Positions 45,685 to 54,301 of a stretch of 64,000 bases of DNA are shown piece after piece (position 1 is the stretch's first letter; every line of letters starts with the position of its first letter). The notes under the pieces were generated by a model. That model had not been told where the DNA came from and made no database searches. It saw nothing but the letters and a program-made list of their open reading frames with translations. Origin of the DNA: Motiliproteus sp047633175 (GTDB lineage Bacteria; Pseudomonadota; Gammaproteobacteria; Pseudomonadales; Balneatricaceae); the NCBI GenBank assembly GCA_047633175.1, contig JBLIEQ010000010.1, forward strand, positions 1-64,000, given 5' to 3'. Both the position numbers and the translations under genes were made by a program.

Positions 45685-45879
45685 TTGCAGCCGGGGTTGG
45701 CTCTAAGCGTTACCTTTCTTCTCAGGTCGGCAGGTTCTGGATGCTCCCGGCACCCTGAGGGTGCATAACAGCTTCCAGCAGACTGATCAGAAGCTAATAA
45801 GAAGGCTCATTAGTAGGTGAAAGGGGGAGGGGGTAGGCAAGTTTTCGCCTAACATCCTCCCCGTAGAACGCCGCGCTCG

Positions 45880-46911
45880 TTATTCTACGATCAGCTGTGC
45901 AGGGATCTCGATCCCCTGTTCGCGATAGAAGCGTGCGGCTCCGGGATGCAGCGGCACAGGCAGGCCCGCGATCGCTTTTTCCAGGCTCATCGCCTTAGTG
46001 GCTTTATGAATACCATTCAGGAAAGCCAGGTTTTCGTACATAGTCTTGGTCAGCTGGTAGACATCCTCTTCAGGAATATCATCGCGCACCGCCAGGAAGT
46101 TAGGCTGGGCCATGGTATTGATCGCTTTGGCCTGTCCGGGATAGGTATTGGCCGGAATGCGGTAAGGGGTCCAGAGTTCATAATTACCGTTGGCACGCTT
46201 AATCTGCTCGGCGTTGAATTCCAGAATAGAGGCGTCCTCGCCAAGCGCTGCGAAAGCGCGCGTCACTGAGCTGACAGGTACCCCTGCTGAGGTATTCATG
46301 CCTGCTATGGTACGGTTTTGCAGGGCGTTGGCGCTGGGGCCGTAGCCGAGGTAGGCCAGATCCATACTGTCAGGATCCATGCCAAGCCCAGATAGAATAT
46401 GGCGATTGGCTCCCTCGGTACCTGAATTGCGCTTGCCGATAGAAAACTTTTCGCCCGAGAGGGCTGCCATATCCTCGATGGTGCCTGTTTTTACATGCTC
46501 GCTCTGTACCATAAAATGTTCGACGTTCTGCCACAGCATGCTGATCGAACGCAGGTTTTTTTGCGGGCCGCGATCTTTAACCGCGCCATCGCCGTTCCAG
46601 GCCCAGGCGCCATAGAGCCCCATCAGGATGGCGAACTGGGCTTCATCATCCCGCAGCATCTTGACGTTTTCTCCCGAGCCTGCAGAGCTGATCGCCGATA
46701 AGGAGATATTGTGGCTGGGGGCTAATTTGACCTTGGTAAGTGTTGCCAGGGCAACGCCGACCGGGTAATAGGTGCCGCCGGTGGTGGCGGTGGCCAGGAT
46801 ATAGGAGTGGTTTTCGGCAGCCTGAGCGGGTTGCAGGGTTAACGCCAGGGAGGTGCCCAGAGTTAATGCCAGCCCTAATCCGGTGACGAAACGTCGCTTG
46901 CTGTTTTGCAT
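45880..46911 (-). CDS. TAXI-family TRAP transporter solute-binding protein (copy 2)
   Basis: 343 residues with the same signal peptide and family landmarks as copy 1 (YILATATTGGTYYPVGVALA, KRNSGTEGANRHILSGLG, GIHKATKAM). Differences cluster in the middle of the protein, where ligand contacts are expected, for example GANRHILSGLGMDPDSMDLA against GSGRQILKGLGTNADDFDLA. It may therefore bind a related substrate and share the single permease. It has its own sigma54 promoter and dyad. Confidence 0.92.
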   Translation of the reverse strand: MQNSKRRFVTGLGLALTLGTSLALTLQPAQAAENHSYILATATTGGTYYPVGVALATLTKVKLAPSHNISLSAISSAGSGENVKMLRDDEAQFAILMGLYGAWAWNGDGAVKDRGPQKNLRSISMLWQNVEHFMVQSEHVKTGTIEDMAALSGEKFSIGKRNSGTEGANRHILSGLGMDPDSMDLAYLGYGPSANALQNRTIAGMNTSAGVPVSSVTRAFAALGEDASILEFNAEQIKRANGNYELWTPYRIPANTYPGQAKAINTMAQPNFLAVRDDIPEEDVYQLTKTMYENLAFLNGIHKATKAMSLEKAIAGLPVPLHPGAARFYREQGIEIPAQLIVE

Positions 46912-47042
46912 GCTGCTGATCCTTATCTGCTTGTTTTTATATAGGAAAGTACAGGAAATTGTTATCCAGGAACGTACTGTCCAGCAAAGAGCTATCTGAA
47001 AAACTCCCCCTGGACTGTATTTTTTCCCGGTAAGGTGGTTAT

Positions 47043-47058
47043 AGCAATTAGGGTGCCA
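47043..47058 (-). promoter_or_regulatory. sigma54 (-24/-12) promoter of TAXI copy 2
   Basis: Minus strand TGGCACCCTAATTGCT matches the sigma54 consensus, with GG-N10-GC spacing. The predicted start near 47032 gives a leader of about 120 bases. Confidence 0.88.
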
Positions 47059-47163
47059 TTAGCATAAATAAATATTAAGGTGATGTTTTATATGTTAATT
47101 ATAAAAAAAATAGCCGGGTTCAATCTGCTATAAGCTATTTTTAGCCGGGTCCCATGGCAGTAA

Positions 47164-47181
47164 TGAGCAAGATGTCGCTCA
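47164..47181. promoter_or_regulatory. dyad operator upstream of TAXI copy 2, probable activator site
   Basis: TGAGCAAGATGTCGCTCA occupies the same position as the copy 1 dyad, again about 115 bases upstream of the -24 element. The outer pairs that differ from copy 1 changed on both sides (A to G on the left, T to C on the right), so symmetry was kept. Confidence 0.65.
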
Positions 47182-47496
47182 TGGTTGGCTGGTTGGTTCA
47201 AAGTGTTACCTTTCTTCTCAGACAGGCCGGCTCAGACAGGCTAACTCAGGCAGGCTGGCTCTCGCCAGGGCGGATGACAGCTGCAACCAGTAGGTCAATG
47301 AGGGGAGGAGGTAGGCAATTTTTTGCCTGACCGTCAGTGATGAGCGGGTCTGCTCCCTCTTTCAGAGCAGCCCTACGCCAAAAGCGCCAGTTACTATCAT
47401 TAAAATTGATTGAAACTATACTTTCCATATATTGTACTTATATATAGCGCTTCGTTAGAGTGTTTTAAAATCACACACTCATAACCGAGGTGCTTT
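47182..47496. promoter_or_regulatory. gcdH upstream region with dyads
   Basis: No gene. The near-symmetrical ATATATTGTACTTATATAT (about 47426-47444) and the pair GAGTG...CACTC flanking TTTTAAAATCACA (about 47458-47480) are plausible LysR-type binding sites just upstream of gcdH. Short drifting duplications such as CAGACAGGC lie near 47220-47255. Confidence 0.4.
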
Positions 47497-48678
47497 ATGA
47501 CTGACAGCCGAACCCCTTTTCAATGGGACGATCCCTTCTTTATGGATCAGCAACTCACCGAAGAGGAGCGCATGATCCGTGACGCCGCCCGCGACTACGC
47601 TCAGGGGCAGCTGATGCCCCGGGTGCTGGACGCCAATCGCCATGAACGCTTTGATGTCGAGATCATGCGCGAACTGGGCGCACTGGGGCTGCTGGGCGCC
47701 ACCCTGCCGGAAAAATACGGCGGCTCCAATGTCAGCTATACCTGCTACGGTCTGGTGGCAAGGGAGATCGAACGGGTCGACAGCGGCTACCGCTCGGCGA
47801 TGAGCGTGCAGTCTTCCCTGGTGATGCACCCGATCTACGCCTACGGCTCGAAAGAGCAGCGGATGAAATACCTGCCCAAGCTCGCTACCGGCGAGTGGAT
47901 CGGCTGCTTCGGCCTGACCGAACCCGATGCCGGCTCCGATCCCAGCAGCATGAAGACCCGCGCGGTTAAAGTGGATGGCGGTTACCTGCTTAAGGGCAGC
48001 AAGATGTGGATCACCAACAGTCCGGTGGCCGATGTCTTCGTGGTCTGGGCCAAGCTCGATGGCGAGATCCGTGGCTTTATTCTTGAGAAGGGGATGCCGG
48101 GTCTCTCCGCCCCCAAGATCGAAGGCAAGTTCAGCCTGCGTGCTTCCATCACCGGCGAGATCGTGATGGCGGACGTACTGGTGTCTGAAGATCAGATCCT
48201 GCCCAACGTCAAAGGCCTCAAGGGGCCGTTCGGTTGCCTTAATAAGGCGCGCTTCGGTATCGCCTGGGGCGCCTTGGGTGCCGCCGAATTCTGCTGGCAC
48301 GCCGCGCGTCAATATACCCTGGATCGCATCCAGTTCGGCCGCCCCCTGGCTGCCACCCAGCTGGTGCAGACTAAGCTTGCCAATATGCAGACCGAGATCA
48401 GCCTGGCACTGCAATCCTGCCTGCGGATGGGCCGGCTGATGGACGATGGCAACTGCCCGGTGGAGCTGATCTCGATGCTCAAGCGCAACAACTGCGGCAA
48501 GTCACTGGATATCGCCCGCGTCTCCCGGGATATGCACGGCGGTAACGGCATCAGCGATGAGTACCATGTGATCCGTCATCTGATGAACCTGGAAGCGGTC
48601 AACACCTACGAGGGCACCTACGATGTCCACGGCCTGATTCTGGGACGCGCCATCACGGGTATCCAGGCGTTCGGTTAA
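47497..48678 (+). CDS. gcdH: glutaryl-CoA dehydrogenase
   Basis: 393 residues of the acyl-CoA dehydrogenase fold: FGLTEPDAGSDPSSMKTRAV, the KMWITNSPVADVFVVWAK sheet and RDMHGGNGISDEYHVIRHLM. The catalytic base is Glu372 in NTYEGTYDVHGLILGRAITG, a context specific to glutaryl-CoA dehydrogenases. It oxidises and decarboxylates glutaryl-CoA to crotonyl-CoA with FAD. GAGG lies upstream of ATG. A ruined butyrate-kinase-like gene follows after 29 bases, and a LysR gene lies convergently beyond it, recalling the gcdR-gcdHG arrangement in Pseudomonas. Confidence 0.94.
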   Translation: MTDSRTPFQWDDPFFMDQQLTEEERMIRDAARDYAQGQLMPRVLDANRHERFDVEIMRELGALGLLGATLPEKYGGSNVSYTCYGLVAREIERVDSGYRSAMSVQSSLVMHPIYAYGSKEQRMKYLPKLATGEWIGCFGLTEPDAGSDPSSMKTRAVKVDGGYLLKGSKMWITNSPVADVFVVWAKLDGEIRGFILEKGMPGLSAPKIEGKFSLRASITGEIVMADVLVSEDQILPNVKGLKGPFGCLNKARFGIAWGALGAAEFCWHAARQYTLDRIQFGRPLAATQLVQTKLANMQTEISLALQSCLRMGRLMDDGNCPVELISMLKRNNCGKSLDIARVSRDMHGGNGISDEYHVIRHLMNLEAVNTYEGTYDVHGLILGRAITGIQAFG

Positions 48679-48707
48679 CAACTGCTTTATTGACGGAGGA
48701 CATATCC

Positions 48708-49651
48708 ATGGGACGAACGCTTATCTTTACGGTCAATCCTGGGGCCACCTCAACCAAGTGTGCGCTCTACGAGGTTACTGACACAGGGCTGCGCTGCTGC
48801 AACAGCAGGGGGTTGAACACCCCGACGCTGTGCTGGCGTAGTTTTCAAGTATCGCTGCGCAACTGAATTACCGCTATGAACGGGTCAGCCAGTTTCTTGC
48901 CGCCAGCATGGAGGGTAGTGATTCACTGATCGGCTGCGCCGGGCGCGGCGGCATGCTGACCCCGATACCTAGCGGCGCGATTCGGGTAAATCAGCAGCGA
49001 GTTTATTTTTCTCTGCATAGCCGGTGTATCAGCACGCCAGCAACCTGGGTGCGTCCATAGCGTACCGGGTTGCCCAGCGACACGGCGTTGATGCCTATAT
49101 TGTCGACCCGGTCAGCGTGGATGAATTTTTACCCGTAGCACGGTCATCCGGTCATCCGGTCATCCGGGGGCTGGCTTCTCGATCTCGGCCATCAAGCAGA
49201 GGCGCATCGTCGATAACGACAACCGCATGGAGGGCGCGGCTTTTACCCCGGAACGGGCTGGCGCCGTCCCACCGATTCCGCTGATCAATGCCAGTTTTTC
49301 CGGCCACTATAGCTGCGCCGAACTGAAAAAGAAGCTCTATGGGGAGGGTGGCCTCTACGGCTACCTCGGCACTCGGGACCTGCGCGAGGTGGAGGCGCGG
49401 ATCCTCCAGCATGATCCTCAGGCCAAGCTCATCTTCGATGCCATGATTTACCAGATCAAAAAATCGATGGTCGCGATGGCATCGGTGCTGGAGTGCGAAC
49501 TGGACGGTTTTATCCTTACCGGGGGTATAGCGACGTGCTGGTGCAGGCGCTGCAACAGGGGCTGAGCTGGGTCGCACCGGTCCATGTCTATCCCGGCAGC
49601 AACGAACATTAGGCACTCGCCGAAACCACGCTGCGCGTTCTGGCTAACTAG
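48708..49651 (+). pseudogene. butyrate/branched-chain acyl kinase, heavily decayed
   Basis: GGAGG precedes ATG 48708, and the start TLIFTVNPGATSTKCALYEV is that of butyrate kinase. The reading then breaks by frameshifts and internal deletions, resuming as GCAGRGGMLTPIPSGAIRVN, QHASNLGASIAYRVAQRHGV, MEGAAFTPERAGAVPPIPLI and ECELDGFILTGGIA. There is a TAG near the end before ALAETTLRVLAN. A GGTCATCC triplication (49142-49165) disrupts the middle. The product cannot be active. It sits where a CoA-activating gene would be expected after gcdH. Confidence 0.85.
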
Positions 49652-49681
49652 GTAGCATGCCTCAGCTGGGCGATCGCCGGT

Positions 49682-50560
49682 TCAATTTACACTCAAATTC
49701 TGCTGCATAAAGGTTAAGAATGCCTGACTGGCCTTTGACAGATAGTGATTACTCTTCCAGCCCAGGCCGATGTACAGAGGAATCCTCGGCTGAAAAGGGA
49801 TCGCCACCAGTTCATCCTGCTGGTTGAGAATCATCGATAGACCCGTACTGATCCCTACATTCTGGAGCACCAATGACTTGAGCAGCTCGACGAGGTTGGT
49901 CTCAAAACGGATATCCAGCGTGATCTGTTGCCGGCGGGAGTAGTGGCTGACCGATTCGCGTAAAAAATAGCCCTCACGAAACAGCACCAGCGGTTCGCGG
50001 CAGAATGCCTCCAGGGTGATCTGCGGCTGCTGGGTAAAGTGATGTTGGCGGGGAACGCAGGCGACCACCTCCTCTTCGAACAGCTCAACAACGCGGATCT
50101 GCTCATGCGCCTTGTCGGTACGGATGAGTGCCAGATCTAGTTCGCCCTCCAGCAACATCTGTTGCAGGGAGGCGGTCCCGGCCTCGATCAGATTGACCCG
50201 TACTCCAGGATAACGTTGCTTGAAGGCGGCCAGCACCCCAGGCAGATAGTAGGAGCTGAGCATGCTGGGGGCGCCGAACTGCACCACTCCGGCGTCGATC
50301 CCCTTGAGTTCTTGCAGCTCTCGCTCTGCCTCCTGAACCGTCTCCAGGATCAGGGTGGCATGCTTAAAGAGCACCTGACCCTCGGAGGTCAGCGTCATCC
50401 GCCGCTCTGCCCTGTTAATCAGCTTAAGGCCCACCTCCTCCTCCAGCTTCTTGATCGCCATGCTGAGCGCAGGCTGAGCGATACTGAGCCTGGCGGCCGT
50501 TTGGGTGAAATTCCCGATGCTTGCAAGCTCACAGAAATAACGTAACCGTCTGATATCCAA
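49682..50560 (-). CDS. LysR-family transcriptional regulator
   Basis: 292 residues from a TTG preceded by GGGG six bases away. The N-terminal winged helix is MDIRRLRYFCELASIGNFTQ, followed by RLSIAQPALSMAIKKLEEEV; an effector-binding domain follows. Its location beside gcdH, and the glutarate theme of the neighbourhood, make a GcdR-like role plausible, but sequence alone does not fix the ligand. Confidence 0.9.
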   Translation of the reverse strand: MDIRRLRYFCELASIGNFTQTAARLSIAQPALSMAIKKLEEEVGLKLINRAERRMTLTSEGQVLFKHATLILETVQEAERELQELKGIDAGVVQFGAPSMLSSYYLPGVLAAFKQRYPGVRVNLIEAGTASLQQMLLEGELDLALIRTDKAHEQIRVVELFEEEVVACVPRQHHFTQQPQITLEAFCREPLVLFREGYFLRESVSHYSRRQQITLDIRFETNLVELLKSLVLQNVGISTGLSMILNQQDELVAIPFQPRIPLYIGLGWKSNHYLSKASQAFLTFMQQNLSVN

Positions 50561-50675
50561 AATTTACCCCGGTAATCATAAAAAACTGATCGAAATTGTC
50601 AGTATCCGGTATCCGTTTAATCACCTAGCTGACGTAAAAAGACTCTCCAGACCCCGGTCCGGAGATACACGCCGT

Positions 50676-52034
50676 CTAATCGGTATAATCGGTGCGGTTG
50701 ATGCCGTACTTCTGCATCTTTTGATTCAGGGTCCGCCGGGGCAGATCCAGCCGCTCCATGACCGCCTGGACATTACCCTGCTGTTTGTGCAACGTCTGGC
50801 GGATAACCTGCGCCTCGAAGTTATGGACCTGCATCGACAGCGGCATGTCCCGGTCTTGCGGATCCGTCAGTACGGGGGCCGCAGGATGCAGCAGCTCGGT
50901 TAGATTGCAGTGGGGGTCCAGGCCATAGCGGGTGGCGACATTTCGCAGTTCACGGACATTGCCCGGCCAGGGGTAGCGCTCCAGAGTGCGAAGCTCCTGG
51001 CCGCTGCAGCTGGAATAGTCGTGGCCCTGGTCGGCTGCCGCCTGACGGGCGCAGTGCTCGAACAGCAGGGAGATATCCTCCTGGCGTTCCCGCAGCGGCG
51101 GAATATAGAGCTGGCCCAGGTTGAGCCGATAATAGAGATCCTGACGGAACATCTCGTTGCCCTTCAACTCCTCTTTGGTGGCCGCGACCACCCGCAGATT
51201 AACCGCCCGTTGCTGGTTTTCGCCCAGCCGCTCGATGCTGCCCTCCTGCAGGGTGCGGAGCACCTTGACCTGCAGATTCAGCGGCATGCTTTCGATCTCA
51301 TCCATAAAAAGGGTGCCGCCATCGGCGTATTCGAATTTGCCGAGGCGGCGTTTATGCGCCCCGGTAAAGGCCCCGGCTTCGTGGCCGAACAGCTCGCTCT
51401 CAAACAGGTTCTCGGGGATAGCGCCGCAGTTGAGAGGCACAAAGGGTTGTTCTGCCCGGGGACCGAATTCATGCAGACACTGGGCGACCAGCTCTTTGCC
51501 GGTCCCGGTTTCGCCGACGATGATCAGGTTGGTATCGATCTGGGCCAGACGGAGGATATCCCGGCGCAGCTTTTCTATCGCGGGCGATCTGCCGATCAGC
51601 CGCGTTTCTATCCCTTCGCCGCCAGCTAGCCGGGTCTGCAGGCGTTGATTGTCGAGAGTGAGTCGCCGCTTTTCGCAGCCTCGCTGGATCGTTTCCACCA
51701 GTCGCTCCGGATCGAAGGGTTTCTCGATAAAATCGTAGCCGCCCTCGCGAACCGTGGCGATGGCCATGTCGACGCTGCCGTGACCGGTCAGCAGAATCAC
51801 CGGCAGTTCCGGCACCCGTTTCAGGGCCTCATGCAGCAGTTGCTGACCATCCATCCGCGGCATCCGGACGTCGGTGACCAGGATGCCCGGATAATCGGGG
51901 TGCAGTGCCTCCAGCGCCTGGAGCGGATCGGCATAGTCGCAGACCTCAAACCCGGCCAACTCCAACCACTGGCGGGTGCTGAGTCGCACCAGATCTTCGT
52001 CATCTACCAGCATTACCTGCCCGCGTGTCGCCAT
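50676..52034 (-). CDS. sigma54-dependent response regulator, DctD type
   Basis: 452 residues in three parts. The receiver domain has MLVDDED and phospho-acceptor Asp55 in ILVTDVRMPRMDG. The AAA+ domain has VGETGTGKELVAQ, the sigma54-contacting GAFTGA loop (HEAGAFTGAHKRR) and FMDEIESMP. A Fis-type helix-turn-helix is seen at the C-terminus (VMERLDLPRRTLNQKMQKYG). It should activate -24/-12 promoters when phosphorylated by the kinase encoded just upstream. The two sigma54 promoters before the TAXI genes are obvious targets. Confidence 0.93.
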   Translation of the reverse strand: MATRGQVMLVDDEDLVRLSTRQWLELAGFEVCDYADPLQALEALHPDYPGILVTDVRMPRMDGQQLLHEALKRVPELPVILLTGHGSVDMAIATVREGGYDFIEKPFDPERLVETIQRGCEKRRLTLDNQRLQTRLAGGEGIETRLIGRSPAIEKLRRDILRLAQIDTNLIIVGETGTGKELVAQCLHEFGPRAEQPFVPLNCGAIPENLFESELFGHEAGAFTGAHKRRLGKFEYADGGTLFMDEIESMPLNLQVKVLRTLQEGSIERLGENQQRAVNLRVVAATKEELKGNEMFRQDLYYRLNLGQLYIPPLRERQEDISLLFEHCARQAAADQGHDYSSCSGQELRTLERYPWPGNVRELRNVATRYGLDPHCNLTELLHPAAPVLTDPQDRDMPLSMQVHNFEAQVIRQTLHKQQGNVQAVMERLDLPRRTLNQKMQKYGINRTDYTD

Positions 52035-52059
52035 TCAACTCTCCAACGTTATTTCGGTA

Positions 52060-54219
52060 TTAGGTTTTTGTTTTTGTAATTGTTTCTTTAGTGTACAGCG
52101 GCAGCCTCAGCGTAAAAATGGCGCCGCCATCGAGCTGATTATCCGCGCTGAGGCTACCTGCCAGGTCGAGTGCGATGCCATGGCTGATCGATAATCCCAG
52201 TCCCAGCCCCCGGCCGATCTTCTTGGTGGTAAAAAAGGGATCGAACAGCTGCTCGCGTGCGGCTTCCGACAGGCCGGTGCCGGTATCGCCGATGGCGATA
52301 CTAGCGTATTCAGATTCCTCTTCGAGCAGAATACTCAGTTGTTTGCGGTCACTGTCCAGCATGGCATCCAGCGCATTGCTGATCAGATTGATCAGCACCT
52401 GCTCTAGGCGCGGTTGATCCGCCAGCACCTCGGTGGGCGGTTCGCCTGCGATCTGCAGGGTAACCTGCTCGGCACTCAGGCGTGCTGCGAACATCGGCAG
52501 GACCTGATCCAGCGTATGCCGGACAGACACCGGTTGGAGCTTCTCCATGCGCTTATGGGCGAAGGTTTTCAGCTGTTGGGTAATCAGCGCCATGCGTTCG
52601 GTCATCTGCACGATCTGCGACAGAGTCTTCTCCGCCATAGGGTACTGGCCACGCTCGAGCAGCAGCCGGGTGCTGAACGCCGAGGTGCGGATCGCCGTCA
52701 GCGGCTGATTGAGTTCGTGGGCGATGGCTGTGGACAGGGTGCCCAGCGCCGCCAGTTTGGATTGCTGGATCAGCTCGGCCTGGGCATCATGCAGGGCACG
52801 GGTGCGCGTCTGTACCCGTTGCTCCAGGACCTCATTGGCCTGCTTGAGCGCATGCTCAGCGCGCTTGCGCTTAGTAATGTCGATAACGGTCGCCAGATAA
52901 CCATCCCCGCCCTCCCAGGCGATGGGGTTAATGGAAATCATCAGCGGAATATGACTGCCATCACCGCGAACCCCCAGCCCTTCTAGCAGGTTGATCGGCT
53001 TAAAATGAAAGCGATCGGACAGCTTGGCGCTCAGGTTCTGCAGCTGTGACTGTGCCGCAGGAGCGGCAAGCAGCGTCGCTATCGGTAGCGATAGGATCTG
53101 CTCCTGACGCACGCCGAAATCGGTCTGCGCCCGGGGGTTGATAAAGCGAACCCTGCCATGCGCGTCCAGCACGATCAGTCCCGCCTGGGTATTGCTGATC
53201 ACGGCGCGTTGTTGCGCCTCGTTACTGAGCCGCAGCTCACGGGTCTCTAGCAGGGAGAGAATCTTGAGTCGCCGCTCACGGATAAACAGCACCAGCAGGG
53301 CCGCTGCGAGCCCGCCACCGAGGCTAAACAGCAGTACCGATCTGAGTCGGCGCTGCATCGGGGTCAGCTCAGAGAGGAAATGCACATTCCAGTGCAGGTC
53401 GTCGAGCTGCACCGATTGCACCAGATAACCATTGCCGGTGCTGTCCTTGACCCTGTCCTTGAGTAAAAAGATACGGGTGTCGTCCTGCAACAGCTCGGGA
53501 CGCCATCGATAGGGCAGGGTGACTGATTCTGCGTGAGCCGCGCCCGGGTCTGGCAACCGTTGATAGCGCATCGACTCCAGACTCGACAGAAAAATCACCC
53601 CGGATCGATCACTGACCGCCAGATGCTCGCCACTGGCCGGCCAGTTATCCTGCAGGCGCTGCAGATCGACGCTGACCACCGCCACTCCGATCAGCCTCTC
53701 CTGGTGGTAGATGGGCGCGGAGAGAAAATAGAGCGGTGACAGATCTTCATTCGAGGACCTGTAGCCCCCAAACTCCTCTCCGGCCAGGGCTTCGAGGAAA
53801 AATGGCTGCTTGGCATAGCGCTTGCCCATCTCACTCCGAGTGCTGCGCCAGTCGCTGCTGGCGATGACCTGTCCCTGAGTATCCAGTACCGCCCAGTGGC
53901 TGGTGCCTGCCACCTGGTTGGTCTGTTCGAGAAAACGATTGACCTTTTTTTCCTGCGCCGCGTTATCCTCCAGCAGTAGCTGTTTAACCTCTGCGCTCTG
54001 GGAAAGCACATAGGGCATGGGCTTGAAACGTTTGAGGTCGCGGCGGATCCCGCTGATGTAAGCCAGCAGGCGGTTCTCTCCGTGCTGGTGCAGCTCCGCC
54101 AGCGACCAGTCGCGGCTGTAATTGTAGGCCTGCCAGGAGAAGAGTAGCGTCAGTAGTACCACCAGGCAGAAGATGCTTCGGCTGTTTAGGGACTTCAACC
54201 GTCTAAGGCTTACTCTCAT
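52060..54219 (-). CDS. sensor histidine kinase, DctB type
   Basis: 719 residues. An N-terminal helix (FCLVVLLTLLFSWQAYNY), a periplasmic double-Cache-like sensor of about 250 residues and a second helix (SVLLFSLGGGLAAALLVLFI) precede a PAS domain (VISNTQAGLIVLDAHGRVRF). The phospho-acceptor His501 is in TAIAHELNQPLTAIRTSA, and the ATPase boxes include LINLISNALDAML and GRGLGLGLSISHGIALDLAG. It is 25 bases upstream of the regulator gene. The Cache type and the setting suggest it senses a C4-C5 dicarboxylate or hydroxyacid outside the cell. Confidence 0.93.
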   Translation of the reverse strand: MRVSLRRLKSLNSRSIFCLVVLLTLLFSWQAYNYSRDWSLAELHQHGENRLLAYISGIRRDLKRFKPMPYVLSQSAEVKQLLLEDNAAQEKKVNRFLEQTNQVAGTSHWAVLDTQGQVIASSDWRSTRSEMGKRYAKQPFFLEALAGEEFGGYRSSNEDLSPLYFLSAPIYHQERLIGVAVVSVDLQRLQDNWPASGEHLAVSDRSGVIFLSSLESMRYQRLPDPGAAHAESVTLPYRWRPELLQDDTRIFLLKDRVKDSTGNGYLVQSVQLDDLHWNVHFLSELTPMQRRLRSVLLFSLGGGLAAALLVLFIRERRLKILSLLETRELRLSNEAQQRAVISNTQAGLIVLDAHGRVRFINPRAQTDFGVRQEQILSLPIATLLAAPAAQSQLQNLSAKLSDRFHFKPINLLEGLGVRGDGSHIPLMISINPIAWEGGDGYLATVIDITKRKRAEHALKQANEVLEQRVQTRTRALHDAQAELIQQSKLAALGTLSTAIAHELNQPLTAIRTSAFSTRLLLERGQYPMAEKTLSQIVQMTERMALITQQLKTFAHKRMEKLQPVSVRHTLDQVLPMFAARLSAEQVTLQIAGEPPTEVLADQPRLEQVLINLISNALDAMLDSDRKQLSILLEEESEYASIAIGDTGTGLSEAAREQLFDPFFTTKKIGRGLGLGLSISHGIALDLAGSLSADNQLDGGAIFTLRLPLYTKETITKTKT

Positions 54220-54301
54220 GTTCGGATCCGATTGGGCGACTCTTAACAGTCGGAATGGCGTAGCAGCCGAGGATGTACAGCAGCGGGTTAGCGGCTGGAT
54301 A

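Larger units (their letters stand above)
44420..47330. repeat. tandem segmental duplication of TAXI gene plus control region
   Basis: Unit 1 (about 44420-45855) and unit 2 (about 45880-47330) each contain, in the same order, a TAXI gene, a leader with AGGAAAGTA and TATCCAGGAACG, a sigma54 promoter, an AT-rich stretch, a dyad operator, GTTACCTTTCTTCTCAG and a TAGGCAA...TTGCCT hairpin (45834 and 47311). Non-coding parts have drifted more than coding parts, so this is not very recent. Confidence 0.85.

Noticed and set aside
47246..47428. 60-residue minus-strand ORF upstream of gcdH
   Set aside because: No ribosome site or protein-like composition; it overlaps the likely control region of gcdH.
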